Positions 28,277-36,698 of a DNA stretch of 46,074 nucleotides are shown piece by piece. The position numbers and the translations under genes are program-made. The notes beneath the pieces were generated by a model, which saw only the letters and a program-made list of their open reading frames with translations, did not search any database and was not told where the DNA came from. Each line of letters starts with the position of its first letter. Positions within the stretch are counted from its first letter, which is position 1. The stretch comes from Bacteroidales bacterium (GTDB lineage: Bacteria; Bacteroidota; Bacteroidia; Bacteroidales; VadinHA17): the NCBI GenBank assembly GCA_021157415.1, contig JAGGWN010000045.1:1-46074 (forward strand). Reading direction: 5' to 3'.

Positions 28277-30481
28277 ATGAGATATAATGTTTATATACTT
28301 ATTCTACCTTTTTTCATTTTCTCTAATTTTTTAACGGCCCAGACCACCGATCATTGGGAAGCGATTTTCTATGCCGATACTGTTTTCAGGTATGTCACCA
28401 GCAGCGAAGGGGATCCCGGGGCTGACTGGCGGACCCCTGATTTTGATGATTCCGCATGGCACACGGGACATGGAGGCATTGGATACGGAGATGGTGATGA
28501 CAACACGGTCATCAACACATGCAATGCCCTGTTCTATCGCATAAATTTTCACATCTGGGACACTTCCCTCATCACCGCAGCCTCTCTGGACATGGATTAT
28601 GATGATGCTTTTACGGCGTATTTGAATGGTGTGGAAATCGCCCGCTCTACCGGCCTTACCGGCTCACAGAATGATCCGTATCCGCCGTACGACGGCCTTT
28701 CGTCTGCCAACCATGAGGCACATATGCCGTCGGGAGGCAAGCCGGAAGGTTTTTATATCGACAAGGGTGTTCTCAACGAAGCTCTCCGGAACGGAACCAA
28801 CGTATTGGCCGTGGAAGTGCACAATGTGACTTCCTCTTCCTCGGATATGTCTTCCACCACCTTTTTCATGGTTGGTTTGTCTGTCAGTGGGCAGTATTAT
28901 CTACCTACCCCGTCCTGGTTTACTCCTCCGTTTGTTTACCGGGGCTCTACCCTGCCGATCATCAGCATCAACACGTACGGTCAGTCCATTCCGAATGAGC
29001 CGAAGATCACTGCCCGGATGAAGATCATAGACAAGGGAAACGGAGCAATGAACTACACTTCCGATTCTGCCAATGTGTATGATGGCTTTGTTGGGATTGA
29101 GATCAGAGGAGCCTCCTCGGCCGGTTATCCACAAAAGCCTTACAGCCTGGAGACACGCGATTCGGCAGGGAATAATCTGAATGTTTCCTTGCTGGGCATG
29201 CCGGCGGAAAATGACTGGGTACTCCTCTCCCATTACAATGAAAAGACTTTCATGCGCAATCCGCTCTCATTTCAAATGTTTCAGGAGATGGGACATTATG
29301 CCACCCGCACCCGTTTGGTTGACGTTGTCCTCAACGGAGCATACGAAGGCATTTATCTGTTCGGAGAAAAAATCAAACGCGATAAAAACCGTGTACATAT
29401 TAAAAAAATCTTGCCTACCGACACTTTTGGAATCAACCTGACCGGAGGATATATCTTTAAGACAGATTATGCCCACAGCTACGATAGCTGGCTCTCGGAT
29501 TATTCCCCCGTGGATCATCCCGATTACAACACCCGCTTTGTTTATTATTATCCCAAGTACTATATTATCAATCCTCAGCAGAAGGCATATCTGAAGGAGT
29601 ATGTAGATGGGTTCCAGGCCATCCTCCACCAGGATGATTTTGCCGATCACTATAGAAGTTATATTGATGTTGTATCTTTCATAGATTATTTTCTGGTTAG
29701 TGAAGTATCCCGCAATATTGACGGGTACAAGAAAAGCCGTTATTACTATAAAAACAGAGACGATATTAACAACCGGATGTACGCAGGTCCGGTATGGGAC
29801 TTTGACTGGGCCTGGAAAAATCTACGGGATTGCTCTTTGCTGGCCAATACCGACGGGTCGGGCTGGGCGTACAAAACCAATGACTGCCGGGTCACCGATA
29901 CACCCGGATGGTATGTGCGCCTGTTGCAGGATTCCTCTTTTGCCAATGAGCTGAATTGCCGTTATTTTCAGTTGCGGCAAACCATTCTCTCGCTGGATCA
30001 CCTCTATGAAGTCATGGATTCGATCTATAATGTGGTAAAAGAACCTCAGAAAAATCATTTCGAGCGCTGGCAAATCCTGGGCGTAAGAACCGGTGCCCCG
30101 GAGATAGAACAACCTGCTACCACCTATGATCAGGAGGTTGCACGGTTGAAAGAGTGGATCCGGATACGTCTCGAATGGATGGACGCAAATATGCCGGGAA
30201 ACCATGATCATTGCACTACCTACAAGGAGGAATATAAGCAGGACCCTGTTGCCATGCGCATCTTCCCCAATCCGGCCACAGACGGATTTTATGTTGAAGC
30301 TGCCAAAGAAATACAAGCACTGGATCTCTATGATATCTCAGGAAGAAAAATTTTGTTTTCGAGAGAAGTACATTCCTATTCCGTATGGATAGAATCGGCA
30401 GGGATAGAACCAGGTATATACCTTGTCAAAACAATATTTTCCGACAGATCTGTGCGGACAGACAGGATTATTATCAGATAA
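28277..30481 (+). CDS. CotH-kinase-family protein with T9SS sorting domain
   Basis: 734 residues. The signal peptide ends near residue 21 (FLTAQ). Residues about 23-206 form a jelly-roll-like binding region (AWHTGHGGIGYGDGDDN, FTAYLNGVEIAR). The CotH domain (about 228-641) contains GIYLFGEKIKRDKNRVHIKK near 360, with the likely nucleotide-binding Lys, DGYKKSRYYYKNRDD, and a metal-binding DFD in AGPVWDFDWAW near 505-512. A T9SS type A tail follows (about 653-734, MRIFPNPATDGFYVE). CotH of Bacillus is an atypical protein kinase that phosphorylates coat proteins. In Bacteroidota the substrates are unknown, and extracellular ATP supply is an open question. A second CotH gene starts 15 bp downstream, so the two form an operon. 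Confidence 0.93.
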   Translation: MRYNVYILILPFFIFSNFLTAQTTDHWEAIFYADTVFRYVTSSEGDPGADWRTPDFDDSAWHTGHGGIGYGDGDDNTVINTCNALFYRINFHIWDTSLITAASLDMDYDDAFTAYLNGVEIARSTGLTGSQNDPYPPYDGLSSANHEAHMPSGGKPEGFYIDKGVLNEALRNGTNVLAVEVHNVTSSSSDMSSTTFFMVGLSVSGQYYLPTPSWFTPPFVYRGSTLPIISINTYGQSIPNEPKITARMKIIDKGNGAMNYTSDSANVYDGFVGIEIRGASSAGYPQKPYSLETRDSAGNNLNVSLLGMPAENDWVLLSHYNEKTFMRNPLSFQMFQEMGHYATRTRLVDVVLNGAYEGIYLFGEKIKRDKNRVHIKKILPTDTFGINLTGGYIFKTDYAHSYDSWLSDYSPVDHPDYNTRFVYYYPKYYIINPQQKAYLKEYVDGFQAILHQDDFADHYRSYIDVVSFIDYFLVSEVSRNIDGYKKSRYYYKNRDDINNRMYAGPVWDFDWAWKNLRDCSLLANTDGSGWAYKTNDCRVTDTPGWYVRLLQDSSFANELNCRYFQLRQTILSLDHLYEVMDSIYNVVKEPQKNHFERWQILGVRTGAPEIEQPATTYDQEVARLKEWIRIRLEWMDANMPGNHDHCTTYKEEYKQDPVAMRIFPNPATDGFYVEAAKEIQALDLYDISGRKILFSREVHSYSVWIESAGIEPGIYLVKTIFSDRSVRTDRIIIR

Positions 30482-30496
30482 TAAAGAGGACACGAG

Positions 30497-33400
30497 TTGA
30501 AAAAACAACCTGGAATATTGTTCTTTTTAGTAGTCCTCTTCCTGTTATCAGCAGAAAAACCAAGTGACGGACAAGGGGTACGCATAAATGAGATGCTGGC
30601 CTCCAACCAGACGGTAAACATGGACTCCGATTATTATGCTTTTTCCGACTGGATCGAGCTATATAATCCGGGCAGCAGTACGGTTGCGTTGGAGGGATAT
30701 TATCTTAGCAATGAGCATGATAACACAAAAAAATGGGCATTCCCAACCACAGCCAATATTCCTGCCCGGGGATATCTCCTTGTCTGGGCCGACAGCATGG
30801 CATCCAACGGAAAAGCCCTGCATACGAACTTCAAGCTGAACAAAGAAGGAGGTTTTATTTTTTTGAGCGGCCCCGGTAACCCGGAAGTGGATTCGTTGGA
30901 GTATCCCCCTCAAAAAACGGACATCGCTTATGGCCGGAATCCCGGCAATAGCAATGCATTTCTTTATTATGACACCCCCACTCCCGGGGCGGAAAACATC
31001 ACGGAGGGACTGCCTGTACCGGTACGTACAGCCGATCCAATCTTCACCCGCTCGGGGGGGATGTATGATTCTCCCGTTACGACTGCCATTACCTGCGAGA
31101 CACCCGGTGCAGTAATTCACTATACCATGGATGGGTCCCTTCCCGGATTGCAATCTCCGGTTTTTACCACCCCTATTCTTATAGACAGCTCAGGGTTGAT
31201 CAGGGCCATGGCTTTTACCGGCGGTTATCTGAAAAGCCACTGCATTACGCAAACCTATCTGATCCATGAAAATGTTTCCCTGCCGGTCATCTCTATCACC
31301 ATGGATCCGGCATATTTCTGGAATGAATGGATCGGGTTTTATGTAGAGGGAAAAAATGGTCTGACCGGATGGGAAACCGGCCACGGACCGTCGCCAAAAA
31401 GCAACTTCAACAGAAACTGGCGCAGACCTGCCCACATTGATTTCTTTGACGAAAATTACCAACCTGGATTTTCCGTGGACGGCGAAGTGAAGATTTATGG
31501 AGGATGGACACGTGGTGCCGTGATCAAATCGCTCTCTGTATATCCCGAACACCCTATTCATTATCCGTTATTCAAGTCTAAGCCATTCACCGAATATGAG
31601 TCTTTCATCATAAGAAACGGCGGCAACCAGTGGGCTCATACCAAACTGCATGATGCCGTATTGCAGAGCCTGGCTGTCAATGAAACGGATGTGGACCTGC
31701 AGGCCAACAGACCGGCCGTCCTGTATATCAACGGAGAATTCTGGGGCGTTATGAATATCAGGGAAAAGATCAATGAAGATTATATCAAGACCAACCACAA
31801 TGTTAACCAGGACAATGTAGATTATATCGAATCATACCGCACAGTCAAGGCCGGTGACAATGTTCACCTGACTAAGACCATGTCCTACCTGGCAAATCAC
31901 GACCTGAGCATCCCGGAATATTACAACCAATTCAAAAAGATGGTGGACGTGAAAGAGTGTCTCAATTATTTTATGACCGGTATCTATTCGGGCCACGGGG
32001 ACTGGATCTATAATAATAACAACAATCTTCGGACCTGGCGACCAAGAACGCCGGACGGAAGGTGGCGATGGTTGCTATATGATACGGACGGATCTTTCTC
32101 TTCTGTCTCCGCACGAGGAATCGGGGACGCCATGAGCAGGAGCACCTTCCTCCGTAAACTGCTGGCCAACCCCGAAGCACAGCATTATTTCATCAATACT
32201 TTTTCCGGTTTATTAAATTCTTCTTTCGCACCGCCAAGAGTCCTGCACATGATCGACAGCCTGAAAAAACTGTACGAACATGATATGCCCCGGCATATAG
32301 ACAAGTGGAGAAATACTGCTCCCGACGGTTCACCTGCATGGTGGAAATCTCAGGACAATCCCCGATACATACAACAGGATGACGGTTATGGGGGACCCTG
32401 CCTGGCTTCATACAGTCAATGGGAAAGTTATTTCAGCAACATGCGCTATGTGGCCAGGAACCGCCCTGCAGCACTCCTGCATGAGCTGAGAGACCTGTTC
32501 GTACTCGGAGAAATCCGGCATATTACCTTACAGTCATCCGGGAAAAACGATGGGATCATCGAAGTGAACGGCATCTTACACCGTTATACGGATACGGCAG
32601 CATCTTACTTTGAAGGACAAACCCTGGATATCCGTGCCGTACCAAAATACGGCCATATTTTCAGGGGATGGTACAGGTTCCGTACAAACATGCCCGATCA
32701 GGACAGTCTGATTAGCCGGAATCCCTCCCTTTCCCTTATCGTAGCCACCGACACGATGTTGAAAGCCCTTTTTGATACAACAGAGACAGAAAACCATTTG
32801 CATATCAATGAGGTCATGGCCAAAAACTACAGTTATTATTCTTCGGGGCCGGGCTATTCAACCGACTGGATTGAACTGTACAATGACGCAGACCAATACA
32901 TTTCCACAGGCAATCTGTACCTTACCAACGATCTGCACAATCCACGGTTATGCAGGATTTCAGACACAGATCCCCCTTCGGCAGGGATTCCTCCGGATGG
33001 ATATGAGATATTCTGGGCAGATAAGAACCCGGAAAAAGGATATCCCCACCTGAACTTCAAACTTGATGGCAAAGGAGGAATGGTTGGCTTGTTCATGGAA
33101 GTAGCCCGTGAGATGATCTTACTTGACTCCCTCAGTTACGGAGGACAGCTTACCGACATTTCCCTGTGCAGGATGCCCGACGGAAAGGGACCGTGGCTGG
33201 AGACAGACCACCCTACCCCGGGCAGCAGGAATGAGATTTGGTTCAAGGCTCCTTTGCACAGCCTTTACATCAATGAATACAAGACCTCCTCTTATCAGGA
33301 AGATGGTAAGAACTGGCTGGAGATCTATAACGCCAATGATTTCGCGGTGGATGCCGGCGGACTGTTTCTGACCAATGATCTTGAAAAGCCATTTATGTGG

Positions 33401-33964
33401 CGTATTCCTTCTGGGCGTCCCTGGCTGACTACCATCCCCGCCAAAGGCTTTCTGGTGTTCAGAAATAACGTGCCGGACACCCCCGAACAGTTGTTCCTGG
33501 ATTTCCATCTCGATCGTGACGGCGGGGAAATAGGTCTTACACAGGTCATTAACGGGGCAGCGGCTTACCTGGATTATGTCCACTACGGCAACCAGAGGGA
33601 TGCAACTTCCGGGGGGAGATATCCGGACGGAACCGGCCCGTTGTATCTGTTTGACAGGGAGACACCCGGCCAACCCAATGCAGGCCCGACACCGGTATCG
33701 GAGAACAAAACCCGGGACACCCTGCTGATCTACCCCAACCCCTCGAAAGGAGATTTCTTTATTCAACTGCCGGGAAATGTGTCCGGCCGCCTGGAAGTCC
33801 GGATATATAACATCACGGGAGAAATGGTCTTTCAGAGGATCAATAATATTATGCAGGATACACAAAAGATAAAAATAAAAGCAGGGAACCTGATTCCCGG
33901 GATGTACATCATTATGATAAGCGACAGGAACCATGTCATGATGACAAAGATGGAGATCCGGTAA
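30497..33964 (+). CDS. CotH-kinase-family protein with lamin-tail domains and T9SS sorting domain
   Basis: 1155 residues, started at TTG 30497 because no ATG precedes the signal peptide (KKQPGILFFLVVLFLLSAEKPSDGQ); the first in-frame ATG would remove it. Order: lamin-tail domain (about 28-168, VRINEMLASN, FSDWIELYNPG), chitobiase C-terminal-like sandwich (176-255, GAVIHYTMDGSLPG), CotH domain (260-668, YINGEFWGVMNIREKINEDY and WRWLLYDTDGSF), divergent InlB-type B-repeat (about 671-760, FEGQTLDIRAVPKYGHIFRG), two more lamin-tail domains (about 768-910 and 923-1062), and a T9SS type A tail (about 1073-1155, LLIYPNPSKGDFFIQLP). It lies 15 bp after the first CotH gene. It is a large surface protein combining a kinase-fold core with binding domains. 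The substrate is unknown. Confidence 0.92.
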   Translation: MKKQPGILFFLVVLFLLSAEKPSDGQGVRINEMLASNQTVNMDSDYYAFSDWIELYNPGSSTVALEGYYLSNEHDNTKKWAFPTTANIPARGYLLVWADSMASNGKALHTNFKLNKEGGFIFLSGPGNPEVDSLEYPPQKTDIAYGRNPGNSNAFLYYDTPTPGAENITEGLPVPVRTADPIFTRSGGMYDSPVTTAITCETPGAVIHYTMDGSLPGLQSPVFTTPILIDSSGLIRAMAFTGGYLKSHCITQTYLIHENVSLPVISITMDPAYFWNEWIGFYVEGKNGLTGWETGHGPSPKSNFNRNWRRPAHIDFFDENYQPGFSVDGEVKIYGGWTRGAVIKSLSVYPEHPIHYPLFKSKPFTEYESFIIRNGGNQWAHTKLHDAVLQSLAVNETDVDLQANRPAVLYINGEFWGVMNIREKINEDYIKTNHNVNQDNVDYIESYRTVKAGDNVHLTKTMSYLANHDLSIPEYYNQFKKMVDVKECLNYFMTGIYSGHGDWIYNNNNNLRTWRPRTPDGRWRWLLYDTDGSFSSVSARGIGDAMSRSTFLRKLLANPEAQHYFINTFSGLLNSSFAPPRVLHMIDSLKKLYEHDMPRHIDKWRNTAPDGSPAWWKSQDNPRYIQQDDGYGGPCLASYSQWESYFSNMRYVARNRPAALLHELRDLFVLGEIRHITLQSSGKNDGIIEVNGILHRYTDTAASYFEGQTLDIRAVPKYGHIFRGWYRFRTNMPDQDSLISRNPSLSLIVATDTMLKALFDTTETENHLHINEVMAKNYSYYSSGPGYSTDWIELYNDADQYISTGNLYLTNDLHNPRLCRISDTDPPSAGIPPDGYEIFWADKNPEKGYPHLNFKLDGKGGMVGLFMEVAREMILLDSLSYGGQLTDISLCRMPDGKGPWLETDHPTPGSRNEIWFKAPLHSLYINEYKTSSYQEDGKNWLEIYNANDFAVDAGGLFLTNDLEKPFMWRIPSGRPWLTTIPAKGFLVFRNNVPDTPEQLFLDFHLDRDGGEIGLTQVINGAAAYLDYVHYGNQRDATSGGRYPDGTGPLYLFDRETPGQPNAGPTPVSENKTRDTLLIYPNPSKGDFFIQLPGNVSGRLEVRIYNITGEMVFQRINNIMQDTQKIKIKAGNLIPGMYIIMISDRNHVMMTKMEIR

Positions 33965-33981
33965 GCAATAAAAATTTCATC

Positions 33982-34005
33982 ACCTACGTAGGCGCCTACG
34001 TAGGT
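33982..34005. repeat. Perfect 24-bp palindrome, copy 1 of a hairpin family
   Basis: Arms ACCTACGTAG and CTACGTAGGT surround GCGC; because GCGC is itself self-complementary, the whole 24 bp is palindromic. The same two arms with other 4-nt loops occur in the palindrome at 45957-46074. It lies 17 bp after the stop of the second CotH gene, without a T-run, so it is not a standard terminator. Confidence 0.85.
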
Positions 34006-34176
34006 ACACTTACAGTCAGAATCACATTCTGAAAGCGTTTTCCCTGAATTTCCAGAATCTTTTTCAACCCAAGTTGCGCGATAGAGTTATGTATGGTAAA
34101 TGGCTCTATTGTGCATAAGCCGAAGGCTGCATTGCTTCATTGGGGTTCAAAACTTATCAGGTTATGACCCAAACAG

Positions 34177-34204
34177 AAAAGCCCGCTTCAGAGCGGGCTT
34201 TTTT
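34177..34204. terminator. Rho-independent terminator between convergent genes
   Basis: A 7-bp stem (GCCCGCT at 34181-34187 with AGCGGGC at 34192-34198) with a 4-nt loop is extended by A/T pairs and followed by six T. It lies 20 bp beyond the FKBP stop and 213 bp after the CotH gene stop. It is best read as stopping plus-strand transcripts, with weaker minus-strand function. Confidence 0.85.
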
Positions 34205-34223
34205 ACAATAACAATGCTAAGCA

Positions 34224-34922
34224 TTATTTTTCAATACCCAGCAGTTCCACATCAAAGATCAGCGTGGAATTGGGTGGAATCGTTTGTCCGGCACCCCGTT
34301 CGCCATAAGCAAGATCAGAGGGAATGAACAAACGCCATTTTGAACCAACGGGCATCAATTGAAGGGCTTCCGTCCACCCGGGGATGACACGGTTCAATTG
34401 GAAAGTAATAGGTTCTCCTCTTTCTACAGAGCTATCGAAGACAGTCCCGTCAAGCAATCTGCCGGTATAATGCACCTTCACTTTATCGGTAGCACTGGGT
34501 TTCGCTCCGTTCCCTTCTTTCAGTATCTTGTATTGTAATCCGTCAGGAAGTGTAACCACACTGTCTTTCTTCGCATTCTCAGCCAGAAAATCTTCTCCTT
34601 TCTTTTTGACGATTTCACTTTTCTTTTTCGACAATTCAGAAAAATACTTTTGCAGAACAGCATTGGCCTGGGCTTCCGACATTTTCATATTGGCAGTATC
34701 CTGGGTAATGGCAGCCTGCAAACCGGCAGCAAAAGCATTCACATCCAGGCTGTCAAGACCCTGTTTGTGATAATATGCACCGGCACTGATACCCAGTCCA
34801 TAACTAACCTGTTTCATTTGCGTGTCCAAATCGGTTTCTTTCATAGATTTATTTTTAACATTACACGAAAACAGCAGCATACTTCCGACTGCCGCAAACA
34901 AAATAAAACTTTTCTTAAACAT
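34224..34922 (-). CDS. FKBP-type peptidyl-prolyl isomerase lipoprotein
   Basis: 232 residues with a lipoprotein signal (MLLFSC, Cys20). The N-terminal helical dimerisation domain (about 35-120, VSYGLGISAGAYY, a Lys-rich helix) is of the FkpA/Mip type. The C-terminal FKBP fold (about 140-231) has VKVHYTGRLLDGTVFDSS, PGWTEALQLMPVGSKWRLFIP, LAYGERGAG and IPPNSTLIFDVELL, with the usual active-site aromatic and acidic residues. It would help fold exported proteins in the periplasm. It is a single-gene unit between a terminator and a 379-bp gap. The assignment is secure; in vivo clients are unknown. Confidence 0.96.
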   Translation of the reverse strand: MFKKSFILFAAVGSMLLFSCNVKNKSMKETDLDTQMKQVSYGLGISAGAYYHKQGLDSLDVNAFAAGLQAAITQDTANMKMSEAQANAVLQKYFSELSKKKSEIVKKKGEDFLAENAKKDSVVTLPDGLQYKILKEGNGAKPSATDKVKVHYTGRLLDGTVFDSSVERGEPITFQLNRVIPGWTEALQLMPVGSKWRLFIPSDLAYGERGAGQTIPPNSTLIFDVELLGIEK

Positions 34923-35059
34923 AATGATTTCTTTAAGATTTTAGATAAGTAAATAAATAAAGATACAATATTACGATAATTTAATGGGAAATGGAAATTT
35001 TCGGTTGATGATAAATTTATACGGGAACCATAGTAGTCCCCGTTCTTAGGACCTTTTCT

Positions 35060-35260
35060 GATCATTTTTTTCCGCCTTCCCGTTATGCTATGGGTGCCTT
35101 CGCGAAGCTGACTATGCATCAGCGCAAGCTACCACCGGCGGCCGCAACCTTTGGTCGAGGCCTCAGCGACAGCGTATGGACAAGGGGGGATATCCAGTTG
35201 CCGGCAGAACATTGACCTACCGGATTCCTCGTAATATCCCCGGCATCCACCGGGGATATT
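35060..35260 (+). ncRNA. Candidate structured small RNA of unknown class
   Basis: A GC-rich, palindrome-containing block with no open gene ends directly in an 11-bp terminator hairpin pointing the same way. No protein gene on this strand ends upstream within 1 kb, so something else should need the terminator. The motifs of tmRNA, SRP RNA and RNase P RNA were looked for and not found. Boundaries are approximate. Confidence 0.25.
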
Positions 35261-35271
35261 TTATTTTTTTT
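35233..35271 (+). terminator. Strong rho-independent terminator upstream of the ProX-like gene
   Basis: An 11-bp perfect stem (35233-35243 with 35250-35260, arms AATATCCCCGG and CCGGGGATATT) has a 6-nt loop and is followed by TTA and a run of ten T. It lies about 30 bp before the downstream start codon, so it could instead act as a leader attenuator. Confidence 0.8.
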
Positions 35272-35301
35272 TTATCATTGCACAACCAAAGCATCAGGAT
35301 C

Positions 35302-35793
35302 ATGCAAGGACAAAAAGAACTTTACGACCTGCTGGAAAAACTGAATATCTCTTTTGAGTATCACGAACATCCACCGGCACCAACCGTAACGGAAGCCATT
35401 GAATACTGGGAGGAAATTGATGCCGGAAAATGTAAAAACCTCTTTCTCCGTAATCACAAAGGCAACAGGCATTATCTGGTCATCCTGGAACACCGGAAAG
35501 AGCTGGCCATGCATGATCTGGAGAAGATGTTACACCAGGGCAAACTCTCACTGGCGTCAGAAAAAAGATTACAGAAGTACCTGGGACTAACGCCGGGGAG
35601 TGTCTCCCCGTTCGGACTGATCAACGACACAAACCATCATGTACACCTGTTTATCGACGAAAACCTGAAACAACCTGCAAAGATCAGCTTTCATCCCAAT
35701 ATCAATACAGCCACGCTGGTGATCCGCTTTGAGGATTTTATCCGGTTTCTGGATTACCTTGGAAATACGTACGAGTTTCTGCAATTATACTAA
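35302..35793 (+). CDS. ProX/YbaK-family prolyl-tRNA editing protein
   Basis: 163 residues from the ATG at 35302. The longer frame from 35176 is rejected because it runs through the terminator hairpin and adds 42 unrelated residues. The protein matches the ProX (PrdX) branch of the YbaK superfamily: YHEHPPAPTVTEAIEYW, then GKCKNLFLRNHKGNRHYLVIL with the conserved Lys, LASEKRLQKYLGLTPGSVSPFGLIND, and a C-terminal FHPNINTATLVIRFEDF. Such free-standing proteins hydrolyse Ala-tRNA(Pro) made in error by prolyl-tRNA synthetase. Its stop overlaps the stop of the convergent thioredoxin-fold gene. Regulation may involve the hairpin just upstream. Confidence 0.9.
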   Translation: MQGQKELYDLLEKLNISFEYHEHPPAPTVTEAIEYWEEIDAGKCKNLFLRNHKGNRHYLVILEHRKELAMHDLEKMLHQGKLSLASEKRLQKYLGLTPGSVSPFGLINDTNHHVHLFIDENLKQPAKISFHPNINTATLVIRFEDFIRFLDYLGNTYEFLQLY

Positions 35794-36650
35794 TCCTCTT
35801 TCCCCAACTTCTTCTTCAGATCCTGATAGTATGCTTCTATAGGTCCTTTGTTTTCCCGCAGCATGTAATATCCGGAAAAAAAATCCCAGGCTTCACGCTT
35901 TTGGCCTATTTTCAGATAATAATTGGTCAGCAGGAAGGCCAATTTGTAAGAGTTCCCCTCCGGCACATCATACACAAATGCTTCAATTTTGTTTGCAGCG
36001 CTATATACTCCGGATCTTAGTTCCTTCTGCAGGATATAACGGGATAACACTTTTGTCGAATCTTTTTGGTAGGTGGGATCTTCTTTTTTGAAAGCTTCAA
36101 AATAAATCTTCAGCTTCTCCTGATCAAAAATGTTCCGGGCATAATACAGGGATAAGGTATATAAGTCAGGATAATCTGTTTTGTCAGGGAATTGTTTTTC
36201 AAGTTGTGCGATGGCCTTTCCCTGAAAAATGCGGTGTACCGTTGTCAGGAAAAAATCCAGGGGCACCACGCTGGTGATCCTTTCCAGCTCGTTTCCCTCC
36301 GGATCCGTGAAAAGAATCGTCGGGTATCCCTGAATCCCATATTTCTCAAGCAGTTGGCGTCCCGGATCTGTTTCTCCATCAACTCTGACACAGATCATAC
36401 TATCCGTTAATGCGAGAAATTTCCTGTTACGGAACACTTCCTGATTGAGTTGTTTACTGGGAAAACACCCTTTCCTGGTAAACTCAATCATTATAATCTG
36501 GTGTTGCTGCCTCGCTGCTTGCCGGGCATCTTCATAAGTGCGAAAAAAGCCACGGTATCTTTTAGCAGAGAAAGCATCGGGATAAGCCAATGCCAGGAAC
36601 AACACTATAACAGCCATTTTTCTGATCATTCCGGGATGTACCATTTTCAC
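35790..36650 (-). CDS. Exported thioredoxin-fold protein with a CxxS-type site
   Basis: 286 residues with a hydrophobic export segment (about 11-28). A thioredoxin-like domain occupies about 34-150 with IIMIEFTRKGCFPSKQL and the cis-Pro loop GIQGYPTILF. The usual C-x-x-C is C62-F-P-S65, so the second Cys is replaced by Ser. Such a monothiol site cannot make the normal internal disulfide and suggests isomerase, mixed-disulfide or thiol-trapping behaviour. The C-terminal half (about 155-286) is helical, TPR-like. The nearest class is thioredoxin_7/DUF255-like periplasmic proteins. The gene has its own -7 element and ends tail to tail with the ProX-like gene. Confidence 0.82.
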   Translation of the reverse strand: MKMVHPGMIRKMAVIVLFLALAYPDAFSAKRYRGFFRTYEDARQAARQQHQIIMIEFTRKGCFPSKQLNQEVFRNRKFLALTDSMICVRVDGETDPGRQLLEKYGIQGYPTILFTDPEGNELERITSVVPLDFFLTTVHRIFQGKAIAQLEKQFPDKTDYPDLYTLSLYYARNIFDQEKLKIYFEAFKKEDPTYQKDSTKVLSRYILQKELRSGVYSAANKIEAFVYDVPEGNSYKLAFLLTNYYLKIGQKREAWDFFSGYYMLRENKGPIEAYYQDLKKKLGKED

Positions 36651-36670
36651 AGACTAAAATTTTATTTCAG

Positions 36671-36678
36671 CAAAGATA
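36671..36678 (-). promoter_or_regulatory. Putative -7 element TATCTTTG
   Basis: On the minus strand TATCTTTG matches TAnnTTTG and lies 20 bp before the thioredoxin-fold gene's ATG. No clear -33 TTTG is seen. Confidence 0.4.
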
Positions 36679-36698
36679 AAGAAATTACCCCGTATCTC

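Larger units (their letters stand above)
34923..35301. other. Intergenic region with a GC-rich block and a terminator
   Basis: 379 bp. The first about 100 bp is AT-rich and must contain the FKBP promoter. The block at about 35060-35220 is markedly GC-richer, has short palindromes (CTTCGCGAAG, GCGGCCGC, TGCCGGCA) and no convincing coding frame. It is followed by a strong terminator at 35233-35271. It could encode a small RNA or be a relic of a mobile element. Confidence 0.5.

Noticed and set aside
33965-34223. Insertion sequence remnant after the second CotH gene
   Set aside because: No transposase fragment or terminal inverted repeats were recognised; only the 24-bp palindrome and a terminator are evident.
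35060-35271. tmRNA, SRP RNA or RNase P RNA in the GC-rich block
   Set aside because: The expected conserved segments, such as the tRNA-like 3' end of tmRNA, GGAAGCAGC of SRP RNA and the GAAAGTCCGGGC type of RNase P, are absent on both strands.
35176-35301. Longer N-terminus for the ProX-like protein
   Set aside because: The extension is encoded by the terminator hairpin and its T-run, and family members start at the equivalent of ATG 35302.
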